A DNA stretch of 64,000 nt from Antedon mediterranea. Its lineage: Eukaryota > Echinodermata > Crinoidea > Comatulida > Antedonidae. The position numbers and the translations under genes were made by a program. Location of the stretch: assembly GCF_964355755.1 (NCBI RefSeq), contig NC_092672.1, positions 33,104,501 to 33,168,500 of the forward strand, written 5' to 3'. The first letter of the stretch is position 1, and the number at the start of each line of letters is the position of its first letter. Of the stretch, positions 46,603-57,722 are shown one piece after another. Under the pieces are notes generated by a model that was not told where the DNA came from, searched no databases, and saw only the letters and a program-made list of their open reading frames with translations.

Positions 46603-47292
46603 ATGGCCACCAAACCCAAGACTCGCTCTCGCCCAGCCGATATTGAAAGTGCTTGTTCCAACCCTGTGGACTTTAACAATTTTGTACATGCTTCCCTAAA
46701 ATCATTATTAGATGGGCAGGCAAAAATTAAAGAGGATTTGAACCAAGCTATTGGATTTAACTCGGACAGAATCGCAGCACTCGAAGAAAACGATATTATC
46801 AAGGCTAACAAGATTGGTCAACTCGAACAAACGGTTGATAAACTATCATCTACGGTTGCGAAGCTCGAACTAGAGGCCAACAAATCCGAACGCTTCAGCC
46901 GACGTAACAACGTTCGAATTGTGGGACTTAAAGAAGAATCAGGTGAGGATTGTGTTGTCTTGGCCAGGAACATTCTAATAGATAACTTTGAATTTAGTGA
47001 AATACCAACGATAGAGCGTGCACATCGAGTCGGTCCTGTACTGCCGGTGAGGCCCCGACACATCATAATTAAACTACTTAGTTATAACTCTAAAGTTCAA
47101 GTCATGAAACAGAAGAATATTGCCTTACAAGATAAACAGTTTTACGTGATAGATGATCTGACCTTAGTGGATTATAAAGAAAAGAAGAAATGGAAATTTC
47201 AAGTTAAAGCTTTATATGACAATGGAACTAAACTTAAATTCTCTGCTGGTAAATGGCGAACTTCTACGGGGACTCCCTATATATTCAAGTAA
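46603..47292 (+). CDS. Non-LTR retrotransposon ORF1 protein (229 aa)
   Basis: The start ATGGCC is 8 bp past the end of the 7.1-kb element. The N-terminus is basic. Residues about 45-95 form a coiled coil (E-E-N-D-I-I, then Q-L-E-Q-T-V-D-K-L and V-A-K-L-E-L-E). Then S-R-R-N-N-V-R-I-V-G-L begins an RRM-like domain, and I-E-R-A-H-R-V-G with R-H-I-I-I-K-L-L matches the C-terminal domain of L1-type ORF1 proteins, which coat the element RNA. ORF2 follows after 349 bp. No long 5' UTR is left, so the element is 5'-truncated just before ORF1, or the upstream TIR element lies in its 5' UTR. Confidence 0.85.
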   Translation: MATKPKTRSRPADIESACSNPVDFNNFVHASLKSLLDGQAKIKEDLNQAIGFNSDRIAALEENDIIKANKIGQLEQTVDKLSSTVAKLELEANKSERFSRRNNVRIVGLKEESGEDCVVLARNILIDNFEFSEIPTIERAHRVGPVLPVRPRHIIIKLLSYNSKVQVMKQKNIALQDKQFYVIDDLTLVDYKEKKKWKFQVKALYDNGTKLKFSAGKWRTSTGTPYIFK

Positions 47293-47641
47293 CTTTTACG
47301 GTGTTTTGAGGAACTGGGATATGAATGGTTTCTTTTTCTCTGCCTTCTTTCATTTTGTAATGTCAGTATATTTAACCTGGCTTTGCTTGTTTAAATTCCA
47401 AGCATGTCCGCTACGTACCATTATGCAAATTATACCTTTGCATACCCGGTTGCATACCTAATGAATTATTCTCCGTTTTATACACGGGGAGTGCAACGCT
47501 TACGCTACCTATGTATTAGTAATACGGCAGCACTAAACAGAATTGTTTTATGTTTAATTATTGTTATATTTAGTTTTTTATTTTATTATATTATTGTTAA
47601 CTTTTACCTAATGTTTAAATTATCTATGATACCTATAATTA

Positions 47642-50600
47642 ATGTGCCAATCCAACCCTACAACTGATGTGAAATTTAACCCCTTTGTGGCATACGAGAA
47701 CATGAATATTAACGAAAATGTTGATCCACATTCTCAAGTTTATGCTAGTTTAAATGAATCTAATTATTTTGATCCAGAAACATTCTCAGAGAATTTCTCT
47801 AAGCATAACAATGATAAAAATATTTTGTCTACTATCCATTTTAATACACGTAGTCTCTTGGGCAAGATGGATTCTTTAAAACGTTTTCTTCTTACTCTTG
47901 AATTTGACTTTGATGTTATTGCTATTACTGAATCTTGGCTACAGTTTGACAATAATCCCCTAACAGATATGCCAGGTTATAATATTTTTTCTAGAAATAG
48001 GAAATCTAAGGCGGGTGGTGGCGTAGCCCTATACGTACGAAACAATGTATCAGTTACTGTCCGTAATGATTTAACAACAGATGAATCAATATGTGAATCG
48101 ATATTTATTGAAATAGAACAGATACATGGGAAAAATATCATCGTGGGAACAATCTATCGTGCTCCGTCTTTGAATATCAATGCATTCAATGATATCCTAG
48201 ATAACCTACTTCATACTCTTTCAACTGAAAATAAGCTGGTATATCTGTTGGGTGATTTCAATATAGATATTTTGCAATATACTTATGAAACCACAACTAA
48301 CAATTTTGTAAACACTCTTTTTAGCAACTTTTATTTACCGCTAATACTTAGACCTACTAGGATAACATCAAATAGTGCTACTCTTATTGATAACATATTA
48401 ACCAACCAGCCTGATTTACACCTCGCTAGTGGTCAGCTCTATTGCGATATTTCCGATCACCTACCTGTTTTTTCTATATCTACCTTAACATACAAAAATA
48501 ATCAAGCAGTCAGTAGACCTCCAAATAAACCTTTTAGGAAAATTAATGAAAATAACATCGAACAATTTAAACGAGAGCTTAGCGTAATAACATGGAACGA
48601 TGTGAACTTATTGCAAGAACCTAATCAAGCTTATAATACTTTTGAAACTAAATTAAAACTTTTATATAATAAACATTTTCCAATGACTACGCAAAGTAAA
48701 AAAAACACAAAATTAAAACCTTGGATGTCAAATGGTCTGTTGCAATCTACTAAATATAAACACAAGTTATATGCTAAATACCTAAATAATCCTACCAATC
48801 ATAATAAAATAAAATACACTAAATTCCGTAATACCTTAAATTCACTTATTAAACGTGTTAAAACCGAATACTATCAAAACAGATTCACTCAATGTCAACA
48901 TGATATTAAAGGTACTTGGCGCGTAATTAACTCCTTGATTAAAAGGTCTCCGAATTTGAATACGAAAGTTGTTCTAACAGGCAATAATGGTGAATCCATT
49001 GAAGACCCGTCTCAAATCGCAAATGAATTCAATAAGTTTTTTGTCGAAATTGGACCAACTCTTTCAAAAAAATTGCCAACCGATCAATCTGATTTTAAAA
49101 CGTATTTGCCCTTACCTACTTTAAACTCTTTATTTATGTGTCCAGTGTCTGATACAGAAATTATAGATATTGTCAAATGTTTTAAAACTAATAAAGCGCA
49201 AGGACTTGATGAATTCAGTCCAAAAGTTATTAAACAATCAATTTCCCTTTTGGTTAAACCTCTATGTCACATATTTAATCTGTCTTTAACAAAAGGAGTT
49301 TTTCCAAATAAATTGAAATTGGCAAGAGTTACTCCCATCTTTAAAGCAGGAAAAAAGGACACTTTATCTAATTACCGACCGATCTCAGTCCTTTCGCTAT
49401 TTTCTAAAATATTAGAAAGAATTATCTATAATAGAACCTATGCCTTTATGGAAAAAAATAATATTCTATTCAATAAGCAATTTGGATTTCGCAAACATTT
49501 TGATACCGCAATGGCCTTAATTGATTTGTCCAATGAAATAATAGATGCATTTGAAAATGATGAGTTTGCAATTGGTGTTTTTGTCGATCTATCGAAAGCA
49601 TTCGATACCATTAACCATCCCATTCTTCTTTCAAAACTGTATCACTATGGTATTCGCGGTGTTCCTCTCAATTTATTTAAGAGCTATTTATCTAACCGCT
49701 ACCAATGTACCAAGTTTTGTGATTCCCAATCTGACTATTTGCCTATTACCTGTGGAGTACCACAAGGTTCATTACTAGGTCCTCTTCTGTTTCTTTTATA
49801 TGTGAATGATATTTACAATTCGTCAGTATCTTTATCTTACTTTTTATATGCAGATGACACAACACTAATCTGTAAAAATCGACACTTAGAGTCGTTATTT
49901 AACACTGTAAATACAAGTTTAATTAATGTATCCGAATGGTTTCTGGCAAACAGCCTTTCTGTAAATCTAAAAAAGTGCAGCTATGTTTTGTTTAGAAGTA
50001 GTACGATGCCGATTAAATTAGGTCCATTGCAAATTAAACTAAATGGTTCTGTTCTCCCCATGGTCAATCATGCAAAATTTTTGGGTGTATCCATTGATAG
50101 TCGTCTGACATGGAAACCCCATGTTATTGAGACAGAAAACAAAATCTCAAAAAATATTGGTATAATTTGTAGACTGGCATCTTTTCTTCCACATCATATT
50201 CTCCGAACACTCTACTGCTCCCTTGTTTTGCCATATCTTTTATATTGCAATATCGTTTGGTGTAACACATTCCCATCTAATTTAAATAAACTTCAAATAC
50301 TACAAAAGAAAATCATTCGAATAATTTCGAATGTTTCACCTAGAACTAGTACAGATCCTTTATTTCGTTCTCTCAAATTATTAAAATTAACAGATATTAA
50401 TATTTTCCAACAATGTTTATTTATTTACAAAAGCCAAAATGCTCTTCTTCCATCTCATTTACGCGATATGTTTTCTCCCAATTATGAATTTCACGGCTAT
50501 TCCACAAGAATCCTCAATAACCTTCATATTCCTAAACATAAAAAGACTTCTTTTCAACATAATATTAGATTTACTGGACCCAAGATATGGAACTCACTTC

Positions 50601-50674
50601 CTAACAAAATTACAACTTCTGCAAACAAACATAGCTTCGTCTTTAACACTAAACAATATCTAATACAAAAGTAA
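47642..50674 (+). CDS. Non-LTR retrotransposon ORF2, endonuclease-reverse transcriptase (1010 aa)
   Basis: An uninterrupted frame. N-terminal AP-like endonuclease: F-N-T-R-S-L, I-T-E-S-W-L, L-L-G-D-F-N-I-D and S-D-H-L-P-V carry the expected catalytic Glu, Asp-Asn and Asp-His. Reverse transcriptase: P-I-F-K-A-G-K-K, N-Y-R-P-I-S-V-L, F-V-D-L-S-K-A-F-D, G-V-P-Q-G-S-L-L-G-P and Y-A-D-D. A C-terminal domain ends with G-P-K-I-W-N-S-L-P. This order fits the CR1/L2/Jockey side of non-LTR elements; the clade is inferred. Its length and intact motifs suggest recent activity. The C-terminus is homologous to the fragments at 10265 and 17905. Confidence 0.92.
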   Translation: MCQSNPTTDVKFNPFVAYENMNINENVDPHSQVYASLNESNYFDPETFSENFSKHNNDKNILSTIHFNTRSLLGKMDSLKRFLLTLEFDFDVIAITESWLQFDNNPLTDMPGYNIFSRNRKSKAGGGVALYVRNNVSVTVRNDLTTDESICESIFIEIEQIHGKNIIVGTIYRAPSLNINAFNDILDNLLHTLSTENKLVYLLGDFNIDILQYTYETTTNNFVNTLFSNFYLPLILRPTRITSNSATLIDNILTNQPDLHLASGQLYCDISDHLPVFSISTLTYKNNQAVSRPPNKPFRKINENNIEQFKRELSVITWNDVNLLQEPNQAYNTFETKLKLLYNKHFPMTTQSKKNTKLKPWMSNGLLQSTKYKHKLYAKYLNNPTNHNKIKYTKFRNTLNSLIKRVKTEYYQNRFTQCQHDIKGTWRVINSLIKRSPNLNTKVVLTGNNGESIEDPSQIANEFNKFFVEIGPTLSKKLPTDQSDFKTYLPLPTLNSLFMCPVSDTEIIDIVKCFKTNKAQGLDEFSPKVIKQSISLLVKPLCHIFNLSLTKGVFPNKLKLARVTPIFKAGKKDTLSNYRPISVLSLFSKILERIIYNRTYAFMEKNNILFNKQFGFRKHFDTAMALIDLSNEIIDAFENDEFAIGVFVDLSKAFDTINHPILLSKLYHYGIRGVPLNLFKSYLSNRYQCTKFCDSQSDYLPITCGVPQGSLLGPLLFLLYVNDIYNSSVSLSYFLYADDTTLICKNRHLESLFNTVNTSLINVSEWFLANSLSVNLKKCSYVLFRSSTMPIKLGPLQIKLNGSVLPMVNHAKFLGVSIDSRLTWKPHVIETENKISKNIGIICRLASFLPHHILRTLYCSLVLPYLLYCNIVWCNTFPSNLNKLQILQKKIIRIISNVSPRTSTDPLFRSLKLLKLTDINIFQQCLFIYKSQNALLPSHLRDMFSPNYEFHGYSTRILNNLHIPKHKKTSFQHNIRFTGPKIWNSLPNKITTSANKHSFVFNTKQYLIQK

Positions 50675-51003
50675 ATTAATTAACTAGTTATATTCTAGGT
50701 ATCAGTTTTTTATTGTTTTCATATTCCGTCATGGTAATTACTTTATTCCTATATACCATTTACTATTATTTACTAATTTGATTTTAGTTACTTTTTGTTT
50801 TGTTCAGGCACTTTCAACACAAGCTTTTGCTTTTTAGAAATTGTGCCTCCTTCATAATATTGTTTTATTCATGTTAAAGATGAGAAAAAAAAAATTGTAT
50901 TGTTTTAACTATCTTTCTTCTCGTCATGAATTTTGTGTATTATATTATTTATTTTGTATATTATGAAGGAAATAAATGTTATTATGAAATGAAATGAAAT
51001 GAA
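50675..51003 (+). mobile_element. 3' UTR and tail of the non-LTR element
   Basis: AT-rich UTR with GAAGGAAATAAATGTT, then the tail ATGAAATGAAATGAAATG, a short tandem repeat typical of CR1/L2-like 3' ends. The two Reeler-array fragments end at the same AGAAATAAATGTT. Confidence 0.75.
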
Positions 51004-51269
51004 AAATTTACAAGAGTTAAATAAGTTCATATCTGATAATATAATGTGATAACAAGTTACTGTACTTCTATATTATGATCCAATATAATGTCAAGTTTGT
51101 AAGATGATATCGGTAGGCCTACTTACATTTCCAGAGAGACGTTTCGCCTACTAACAGCAAGGCAAAATGCGTGAGTGAATGCGTTCTGGTGACGTGCGGT
51201 GACACGGTTGAAAGGAGCCATTGTGAAGTTTACCGCTTGGTGTTATCCAAGCGGGATGTGCGAGGGTCG

Positions 51270-51441
51270 GTCTCTTTTACGTTTTAGAATGTTATCATAA
51301 ATGTGCGATAGTTCATATGCTCCTTCATCTCTATTCATATTATTAGGGTGTAATCTTATATTTATCGCTTCTTTTATTTTTCTTGTGTTCCATTCAGTTT
51401 CTTTTGCTAAGACTTTGATGTTGTTCCAATTGGGTGTGTGA
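51270..51441 (-). pseudogene. Penelope-like element, C-terminal end of the GIY-YIG endonuclease
   Basis: The minus-strand frame reads L-G-H-T-P-N-W-N-N-I-K-V-L, then E-W-N-T-R-K-I-K-E-A-I-N-I and M-N-R-D-E-G-A-Y-E-L-S, the classical end of Penelope-like proteins. It continues the frame at 53905-54258 across a 2.4-kb insertion; the 8-bp target duplication CCAAGAGT is at 51442-51449. Confidence 0.85.
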
Positions 51442-52039
51442 CCAAGAGTGGTGTCAGATGAATTCGGTCGCGCTTGAAATCGGTCGCGTTTGAAATCGGT
51501 CGCGATAAAATCAACTTCCGGTATTTTGTATGGCGCGCCGCTAGAGCTATACTTTTGATTATATCGGTCGCGTTTGAAATCGGTCGCGCTATTTTGTATG
51601 GATCGGGCGGGATGCGATGCATTTTTCGTTTATATAGATTTAATTGATATTTTTTAGGAACTAGATTATTTATGTGGATATTTTTTACTTGGTTAATAAA
51701 TATTTATTATCAATCATTAGGCCTAAATTAATTTTTTTTTTGTATTTCACAGGACTCGGAGAAGGACTGTCTTTTCAAAATGGCCATTTCTAAACACGTT
51801 TAAATATTATATTAGGCATAATGTTATATTAGGCATATAATAATTTACCTCTATTTATATGTACTGTAATTAATATATTATATAGAGAATATACGTCTGT
51901 CGTGTCTTTTATTATGCAAACAATTAGGCCTACGTATGGTTTTAGGATATTAATGAAATATATAGATAATAGGCCTATGCCGTTATAAATCAATCTACCG
52001 GCCTACAGAGGACTATGATGTACAATGATAGATGTGCGA

Positions 52040-52365
52040 ATAATTGATTGATTGAAATTTATATTTATACTGGGTAACCTCTTCAGTCAAAGACTGGTCT
52101 CCCAGAAGGCCCAGTTGGTGATCAGTGGCTGTGATGTACTAATACACCGGGGTAACCCCCTACTCGTCTCGAAAGATGTACTAGGTTCTTTAAAGTGCAC
52201 ACGAGCTAGATGTGTACACTGGACCTACGGTTTATAGTCCTTATCCGAGAAGACTCGTTCTACCACCAGAACCATGGAGTGAGTGAGCCTCGAACCCCTG
52301 CCGATGTTATGGCTACGTAATTACGGTTCCACTGTCTTCTTAACCGCTCGGCCACTCACTCACAT
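52040..52365 (-). mobile_element. tRNA-Leu/Ser-like SINE inside the long-TIR element
   Basis: Minus-strand head GTGGCCGAGCGGTTAAGAAG is a Leu/Ser-type A-box region and GGGGTTCGAGGCTC a B box. The body includes CCCCGGTGTATTAGTACATC, and the far end is a TATAAATATAAATTTCAATC tail. Confidence 0.75.
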
Positions 52366-52450
52366 AATAATGTATGGATAATGTGGACACGATTCTCAAT
52401 TGAGAATCGTGTCCACATTATCCATACATTATTATGTGAGTGAGTGGCCG
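52349..52450. repeat. 102-bp perfect palindrome
   Basis: Both 51-bp arms match exactly with no spacer; the centre is CAATTG (52397-52402). The outer arms are GGCCACTCACTCAC and GTGAGTGAGTGGCC. The left arm contains the 5' head of the SINE. Confidence 0.95.
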
Positions 52451-53904
52451 CAAAGAGGTAATCTGCACTGATATTTAAACATTTAGATTTACGAACGACG
52501 TATGAATGCGAGACACTGAGTTGCACTTACTTAATTATTTACATTAAATGATTATTATAAATGAAGAAATAAAAGATATTCAAATTAAAATCTATAGTAT
52601 CGCCGACGATATATACGTAAATTCGTATTTTTCATACTGTCAAATTATAGAAAAAGTGCTTTATTCGGAATTATTACCGTATGGATAAGCAAGCCTGTGA
52701 GCTACAGCGATTTTAATTGCTTTTGTTTTCCTTGCCTCCTTATATTTCCACGTGTCTTGATTTGGTTACCTATGTTTTAAATGTATTTCGATTTTAAAGG
52801 CTAAATAAAGAATGAATGAATGAACATGATCTCATAATCGCGTCGAGCATCTATAGCTCATTGGATCGTTTCACAAAAACACGTGCAGGAGGCCTATAGA
52901 CGTTTCAAACATGGTTATTAGTAATAGACGTCATCTTTACTTCGCCATGGACAACGATCGTACGTGTTTTGTCCACGATTTGACACACTAAACAAGTGCG
53001 TGTTTTTTAAAAAGGGGAAACCCCGTCAGCAAAATAACGTATTGTTAGAGGAAACAGCTGCACGATCATAGAAGGCGCATCTCCAATATGGCTTATTTGG
53101 GGGTTTATTTCAGTAACTCGTCTTTTTTAACCATCCGCATATAATGATCATTTTACTAAAAACTATTTTAAACATTAGAGATAAAAGTATACACGTGATT
53201 TGCCTCAACAATAATCATTATACACTTAATATTATCCTACATAACGGATAGAAATAAAATAGAAATAAAAATAAGGTGATCGAATTGTATGTTGTTAACG
53301 ACATGGATATGATATAATCTGCCACAGTATGCATAAGTAAAATGGATACGCTGGCCTTATGGGCTATATTGTAAAAATTATTGTTTTTAAATAAATTGTT
53401 CTCTTACGTAATTGTTTGCATAATAAAAGACACGACAGACGTATATTCTCTACATAATATATTAATTACAGTACATATAAATAGAGGTAAATTATGATAT
53501 CTAATATAACATTATGCCTAATATAATATTTAAACGTGTTTAGAAATGGCCATTTTGAAAAGACACAGTCCTTCTCCGAGACCTGTGAAATACAAAAAAA
53601 AATTAATTAATTTAATGATTGATAATAAATATTTATTAACCAAGTAAAAAATATCCACATAAATAATCTAGTTACTACAAAATATCAATTAAATCTACAT
53701 AAACGAAAAATGTATATCCCGCTCTAGCATGCATCCCGCTCGATCCATACAAAATAGCGCGACCGATTTCAAACGTGACCGATATAATCAAAAGTATAGC
53801 TCTAGCGGCGCGCCATACAAAATACCGGAAGTTGATTTTATCGCGACCGATTTCAAACGCGACCGATTTCAGACGCGACCGATTTCATCGTAAACCCCAA
53901 GAGT

Positions 53905-54258
53905 CACCATATGATCCGTGATAGCCGAGCTGTGAAACTTTTCTGACGCCGACTTTCTGCTTGATCTGGTTGAAACACCTTTGCATTGTTCTACAACTTC
54001 GGTTTTATGTTCTTTGATCCTGGTCTTCAGCGCTCGTCCTGTTTCTCCAACATACATACTATCGCAGTTATGACAGTTCACTTGATATAACACACCACAC
54101 AATGCATCGCATGCAGATAGAGCAGTTCTTATGATTTTAACTTCATTCTCTTGTTCTTTCTGCGTGGAAACAACATTCTGACATCTGTCCACACGTGTGC
54201 TCACAACACTCAATTTATTTTGTAATGAGTGACATGAATGAAAGTGTAAATATTGGTT
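53905..54258 (-). pseudogene. Penelope-like element, linker and GIY-YIG endonuclease, part 1
   Basis: The minus-strand frame starts T-N-Q-Y-L-H-F-H-S-C-H-S, then V-L-Y-Q-V-N-C-H-N-C, M-Y-V-G-E-T-G-R and R-I-K-E-H-K, a GIY-YIG-type nuclease with its Cys pair, ending at T-D-H-M-V-T-L-G, where the long-TIR element interrupts. The upstream part of the protein lies at 56132-56915 beyond a second insertion. Confidence 0.88.
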
Positions 54259-54266
54259 GGTATGGG

Positions 54267-56123
54267 ACCTCAGTGGTGGCGCCAGCGGGGGGGCTACGGG
54301 GGCTCTAGCCCCCTCGTCGGGGAGCCTAGCCCCCCCCCGTCGGGGAACACGGGTACTTTTTGTCGGGGAATATAACATACAGTAAAAAAAATTCACGTTC
54401 ACTTCATATAGCTTCAGCGCCTAGAAAACCACGACGTTCCATTGACCGTGAGAGTACGTCAGAGGGCTATTATGCACTTTTATGCATTCGTTATTGCCAG
54501 AGATCTAACTACTAAACAATAGCTAGTACGCACTTGTTTGGCGGTATCCCTTTGTACGAATCGTTTACCGTTGGATCGAGACGCGTGATATCATGTTCCA
54601 TCCAGGGACCAAAATGTGTAATGTAGTTATTTTCCAGGCGAAGTTTACCGACGGTTACCGAAGGGAACACGGGTACTTTTTGTCGGGGAATATAATATAC
54701 AGTAAAAAACGTTCGCGTTCACTTGGTAGCTTCAGCGTCTAGAAAACCGCGACGTCTCATTGACCGTGAGAGTACGTCAGAGTGCTATTATGCAATTTAT
54801 ATGCATTCATTATTGCCAGCGATCTTACTACTAAACATTAGCTAGGTACGCACTTGTCTGGCGGTATCCCTTTGTACGAATCGTTCAACGTTGGGTCGAG
54901 ACGCGTGATATCAAGTTCCATCCAGGGACCAAAATGTGTAATGTAGTTATTTTCCAGGCGAAGTTTACCGACGGTTTGGGTACTTTTTGTCGGGGAATAT
55001 AATTCGTTCGCGTTCACTTCGTAGCTTCAGCGCCTAGAAAACCTCGACGTTTCATTGACCGTGAGAGTACGTCAGAGTGATATTATGCACTTTATATGCA
55101 TTCATTATTGCCAGCGATCTAACTTACTACTAAACAATAGCTATAGGTACGCACTTGTCTGGCGGTATCCCGTTGTACGAATCGTTCAACGTTGGGTCGT
55201 GATATCATGTTCCATCCAGGGACCAAAATGTGTACTGTAGTTATTTTCCAGGCGAAGTTTACCGACGGTTACGTCGTGTACTGTGTCGACGTGCGCTACA
55301 CTACAGCAAAAACGAATTATGTTAATTGTTCGTATGTTCACCAATTTTTTAATTTACAAGTAACCTTCTGTACCGTGGGGCACCTAAAATAAATATTTCA
55401 TCCATTACTAAACAAAAAAACATGCCATTTTCGCGTAGCCAACATCTTATTATAGCTAAGTTATTAAATTTTCAATGTCCTGATGTCATGAATTTCTCAC
55501 CACTCGGAAGTCCAGATGGTACGCAGGCATACACTTGGGAGGAATAAACTTATTTCCCCGACTGAAAAAGGTCTACGCTTGCGTTTTTTAAGCCTCTGGG
55601 CCTGATGTTTCCAAAGTATAAAATGCAATTTTTTGAAGACCTGCAGCTCTAGTTTTAAACATTTTCTTAGCTCAGCCCCAACAATAAAGCTGGTCATATT
55701 TCGAAGTACAAGAAGTGCATTTTCCGGGACCTAACATCTCTATTTTTCAAACACTTCTTAGCTCAGTCACAACCATGATAGGGACTTATATATTTTGTTT
55801 TATGTTTTGAAGTATAATAAGTCCAATTTCCAGGACCTCCAACTCTATTTTTCTAAATTTTCTTTGAACTTTTATTTTTTAAATTGAAAAATATGGATTG
55901 AAACAGTCATCGCGCATCGTTTTTTTGCACGCAGTATTTTATTTATGCATTATAAAAAATGGAAAAAATGGCTACCCTAAATCTGATTAAAATGACCTCA
56001 AATGACGCTAGAACGCGTTGCTTCCGGGGGCTGGGCCCCCTGGCCCCCAGCCTTGTGATGCTCGCATAGCCCCCTCGTCGGGGAATGTAGCCCCCGCGTC
56101 GGGAAGATCCTGGCGCCACCCCT
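54267..56123. mobile_element. hAT-like element splitting the Penelope element
   Basis: The ends CAGTGGTGGCGCCAGC and (complement) AGGGGTGGCGCCAGG are inverted; GGTATGGG flanks both sides (54259-54266, 56124-56131), an 8-bp duplication. CCCCCTCGTCGGGGA-type GC-rich arms sit near both ends. The interior has three tandem copies of about 310 bp. No transposase is visible. Confidence 0.8.
54345..55275. repeat. Three ~310-bp tandem copies within the hAT-like element
   Basis: GGGTACTTTTTGTCGGGGAA recurs at about 54351, 54669 and 54978. Each copy carries TGACCGTGAGAGTACGTCAG, GGCGGTATCCC and TTTTCCAGGCGAAGTTTACC. Confidence 0.85.
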
Positions 56124-56131
56124 GGTATGGG

Positions 56132-56915
56132 TAGGTTTTCTGTAAACTGATGTAGTAATTGTGTTGTCAATGAGTGAAATGGAGACGTCTAGGAAAGGTA
56201 TAGTGTTATTAGTCATATGTTCTGTTGTGAAAGTGATGTTGTGTGTGGGATTGAGTTAAGATGATAATTAAGGTTGTCAGCAGCTCCTTCTGGAACAACT
56301 GCTAACACGTCATCTACATATATTTTCCATATCAGTGGCTTAATTTCTGTTTTAAGTGCTTCCTCTTTTAGCCATTCTAGAAACAGGTTCACCACAATAG
56401 GGCTCACTGGGCTTCTATTTGTTTATAGAAGTATCCGTTGAAGCTGAAATAGGTGGTATTTATCAGAAGGGACAGCAATTCTAAAATGTCATCGACGGAG
56501 AGATTTGTACGTTCTTTTAAGTCATCATCATTTTCTAGTTTTATTCGTATGATTTTTAATGCTAATTCTGTGGGTGTCTTGGTGAATAGAGATACAACAT
56601 CGTACGAGACAAATGTGTAGTTCTGTGGACATTTAACGTCGCAAGTTCTTTAACTAAGTCTTTGGAGTTCTTTACATGATGTATAGTATTTCCAACTAGG
56701 TGCTCTAAATATCGGCAAGGGTTTTTCCTCTAAGTTATAGTATATGGAGTTGATGCAGTCAACAATAGGACGAAGCGGTACATTCATTTTGTGTATTTTT
56801 GGAAGGCAATAAATTCGTGGTTTTCCTTCTGCTGTAGGGAATATTCTTTTTTGCTCTGATTTACAGCATTTAATTTTAATTTGTTGATAGTGAAACACAA
56901 ATTCAACATTCCTAC
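56132..56915 (-). pseudogene. Penelope-like reverse transcriptase part, 5'-truncated
   Basis: Minus-strand pieces: P-R-I-Y-C-L-P-K-I-H-K, then P-L-R-P-I-V-D and Y-Y-N-L (RT motifs 1-2 of Penelope-like elements), Y-V-D-D-V (catalytic Asp pair), and N-N-T-I-P-F-L-D-V-S-I with S-V-Y-R-K-P-T-H leading to the insertion site. Several frame changes and the missing N-terminus show it is dead. Confidence 0.85.
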
Positions 56916-57722
56916 GAAATACAACTAAAAGCTTTAATTTATTTAAATTTTAAGACATTTACAAATAATAATGATTATTATTATGAATTATACAATAATC
57001 AAAACACCTGATGATTGATACATTTATTTGTTTTTGTATATATTTGTATTGTCGGAGAATCCTTCTTCACATCTTTAGGTCTAATTCTAAGATCGATTCT
57101 TTACAAATTATCTTTGTGATATTTATCAGCTTCTTTTATCCTCATTATAAAAAAAACTGAATATAAAAACTGAATAATAAACACATGGGCATCTTTAAAT
57201 CACATGATCTATACATTTCGTGAATCCAGAGCCAATAGCAATAGAAGCCTATCTTTATCTACATATTATATTAAACATTATTAATTAATCGCATGACTCA
57301 TCTTCATCTGCTGCTGTCAATAGGGTCTGTTATCGTCATTCTTGCTGTTAATAATCATTATCATTAATTTTTTTATTTGCAAAGTATTGTAAATTTAAAA
57401 AATGTTCTAAAATTCGACAAATTTATCGAACAACATATTTTTTTTAAGAACAATAAGATTGACTCATGGAACAAAAAATGGAACCTTTTAAATCTTGATT
57501 ATAAGTAATCATATTAAGTTTGAATTGACAGAGTGGTTTTATTTGTTTTTAATTTATGATTTTTTTTGATTTATGATCTGACAGACGATGTGTTACAAAA
57601 AGTATTATAATACTAATGTTGATAACATGAAATATACACCGTCTTTTTAAAATGTTGCGTCTCTACTAATAACTAATATTATGATAAACAGAACATAACA
57701 TTAAAAGCAGTACAAGTACATG
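56916..57722. other. AT-rich noncoding stretch
   Basis: No gene, tandem repeat or clear element end was recognised between the Penelope truncation point and the nuclease-like gene. Confidence 0.4.

Larger units (their letters stand above)
51450..53896. mobile_element. 2.45-kb DNA element with ~490-bp terminal inverted repeats
   Basis: The ends begin GGTGTCAGATGAATTCGG and (complement) GGTTTACGATGAAATCGG and continue as near-identical inverted arms to about 51935 and 53400. The arms include repeated GAAATCGGTCGCG, ACTTCCGGTATTTTGTATGG and CGACAGACGTATATTC. CCAAGAGT flanks both sides (51442-51449, 53897-53904), an exact 8-bp duplication inside a Penelope coding region. The core has a SINE and a palindrome but no transposase, so it is non-autonomous. 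Confidence 0.9.

Noticed and set aside
45025-46646. Long ORFs with a 21-residue L-E-T-R-I-type repeat
   Set aside because: They follow from a 63-bp AT-rich tandem repeat with no stop in one frame; there is no start context and copies of the repeat lie in both orientations.
53869-54402. Single 177-aa minus-strand ORF taken as one protein
   Set aside because: It is a chance read-through: the first part is hAT-like element sequence and the last codons are the tip of the long-TIR element. Only the middle is Penelope.
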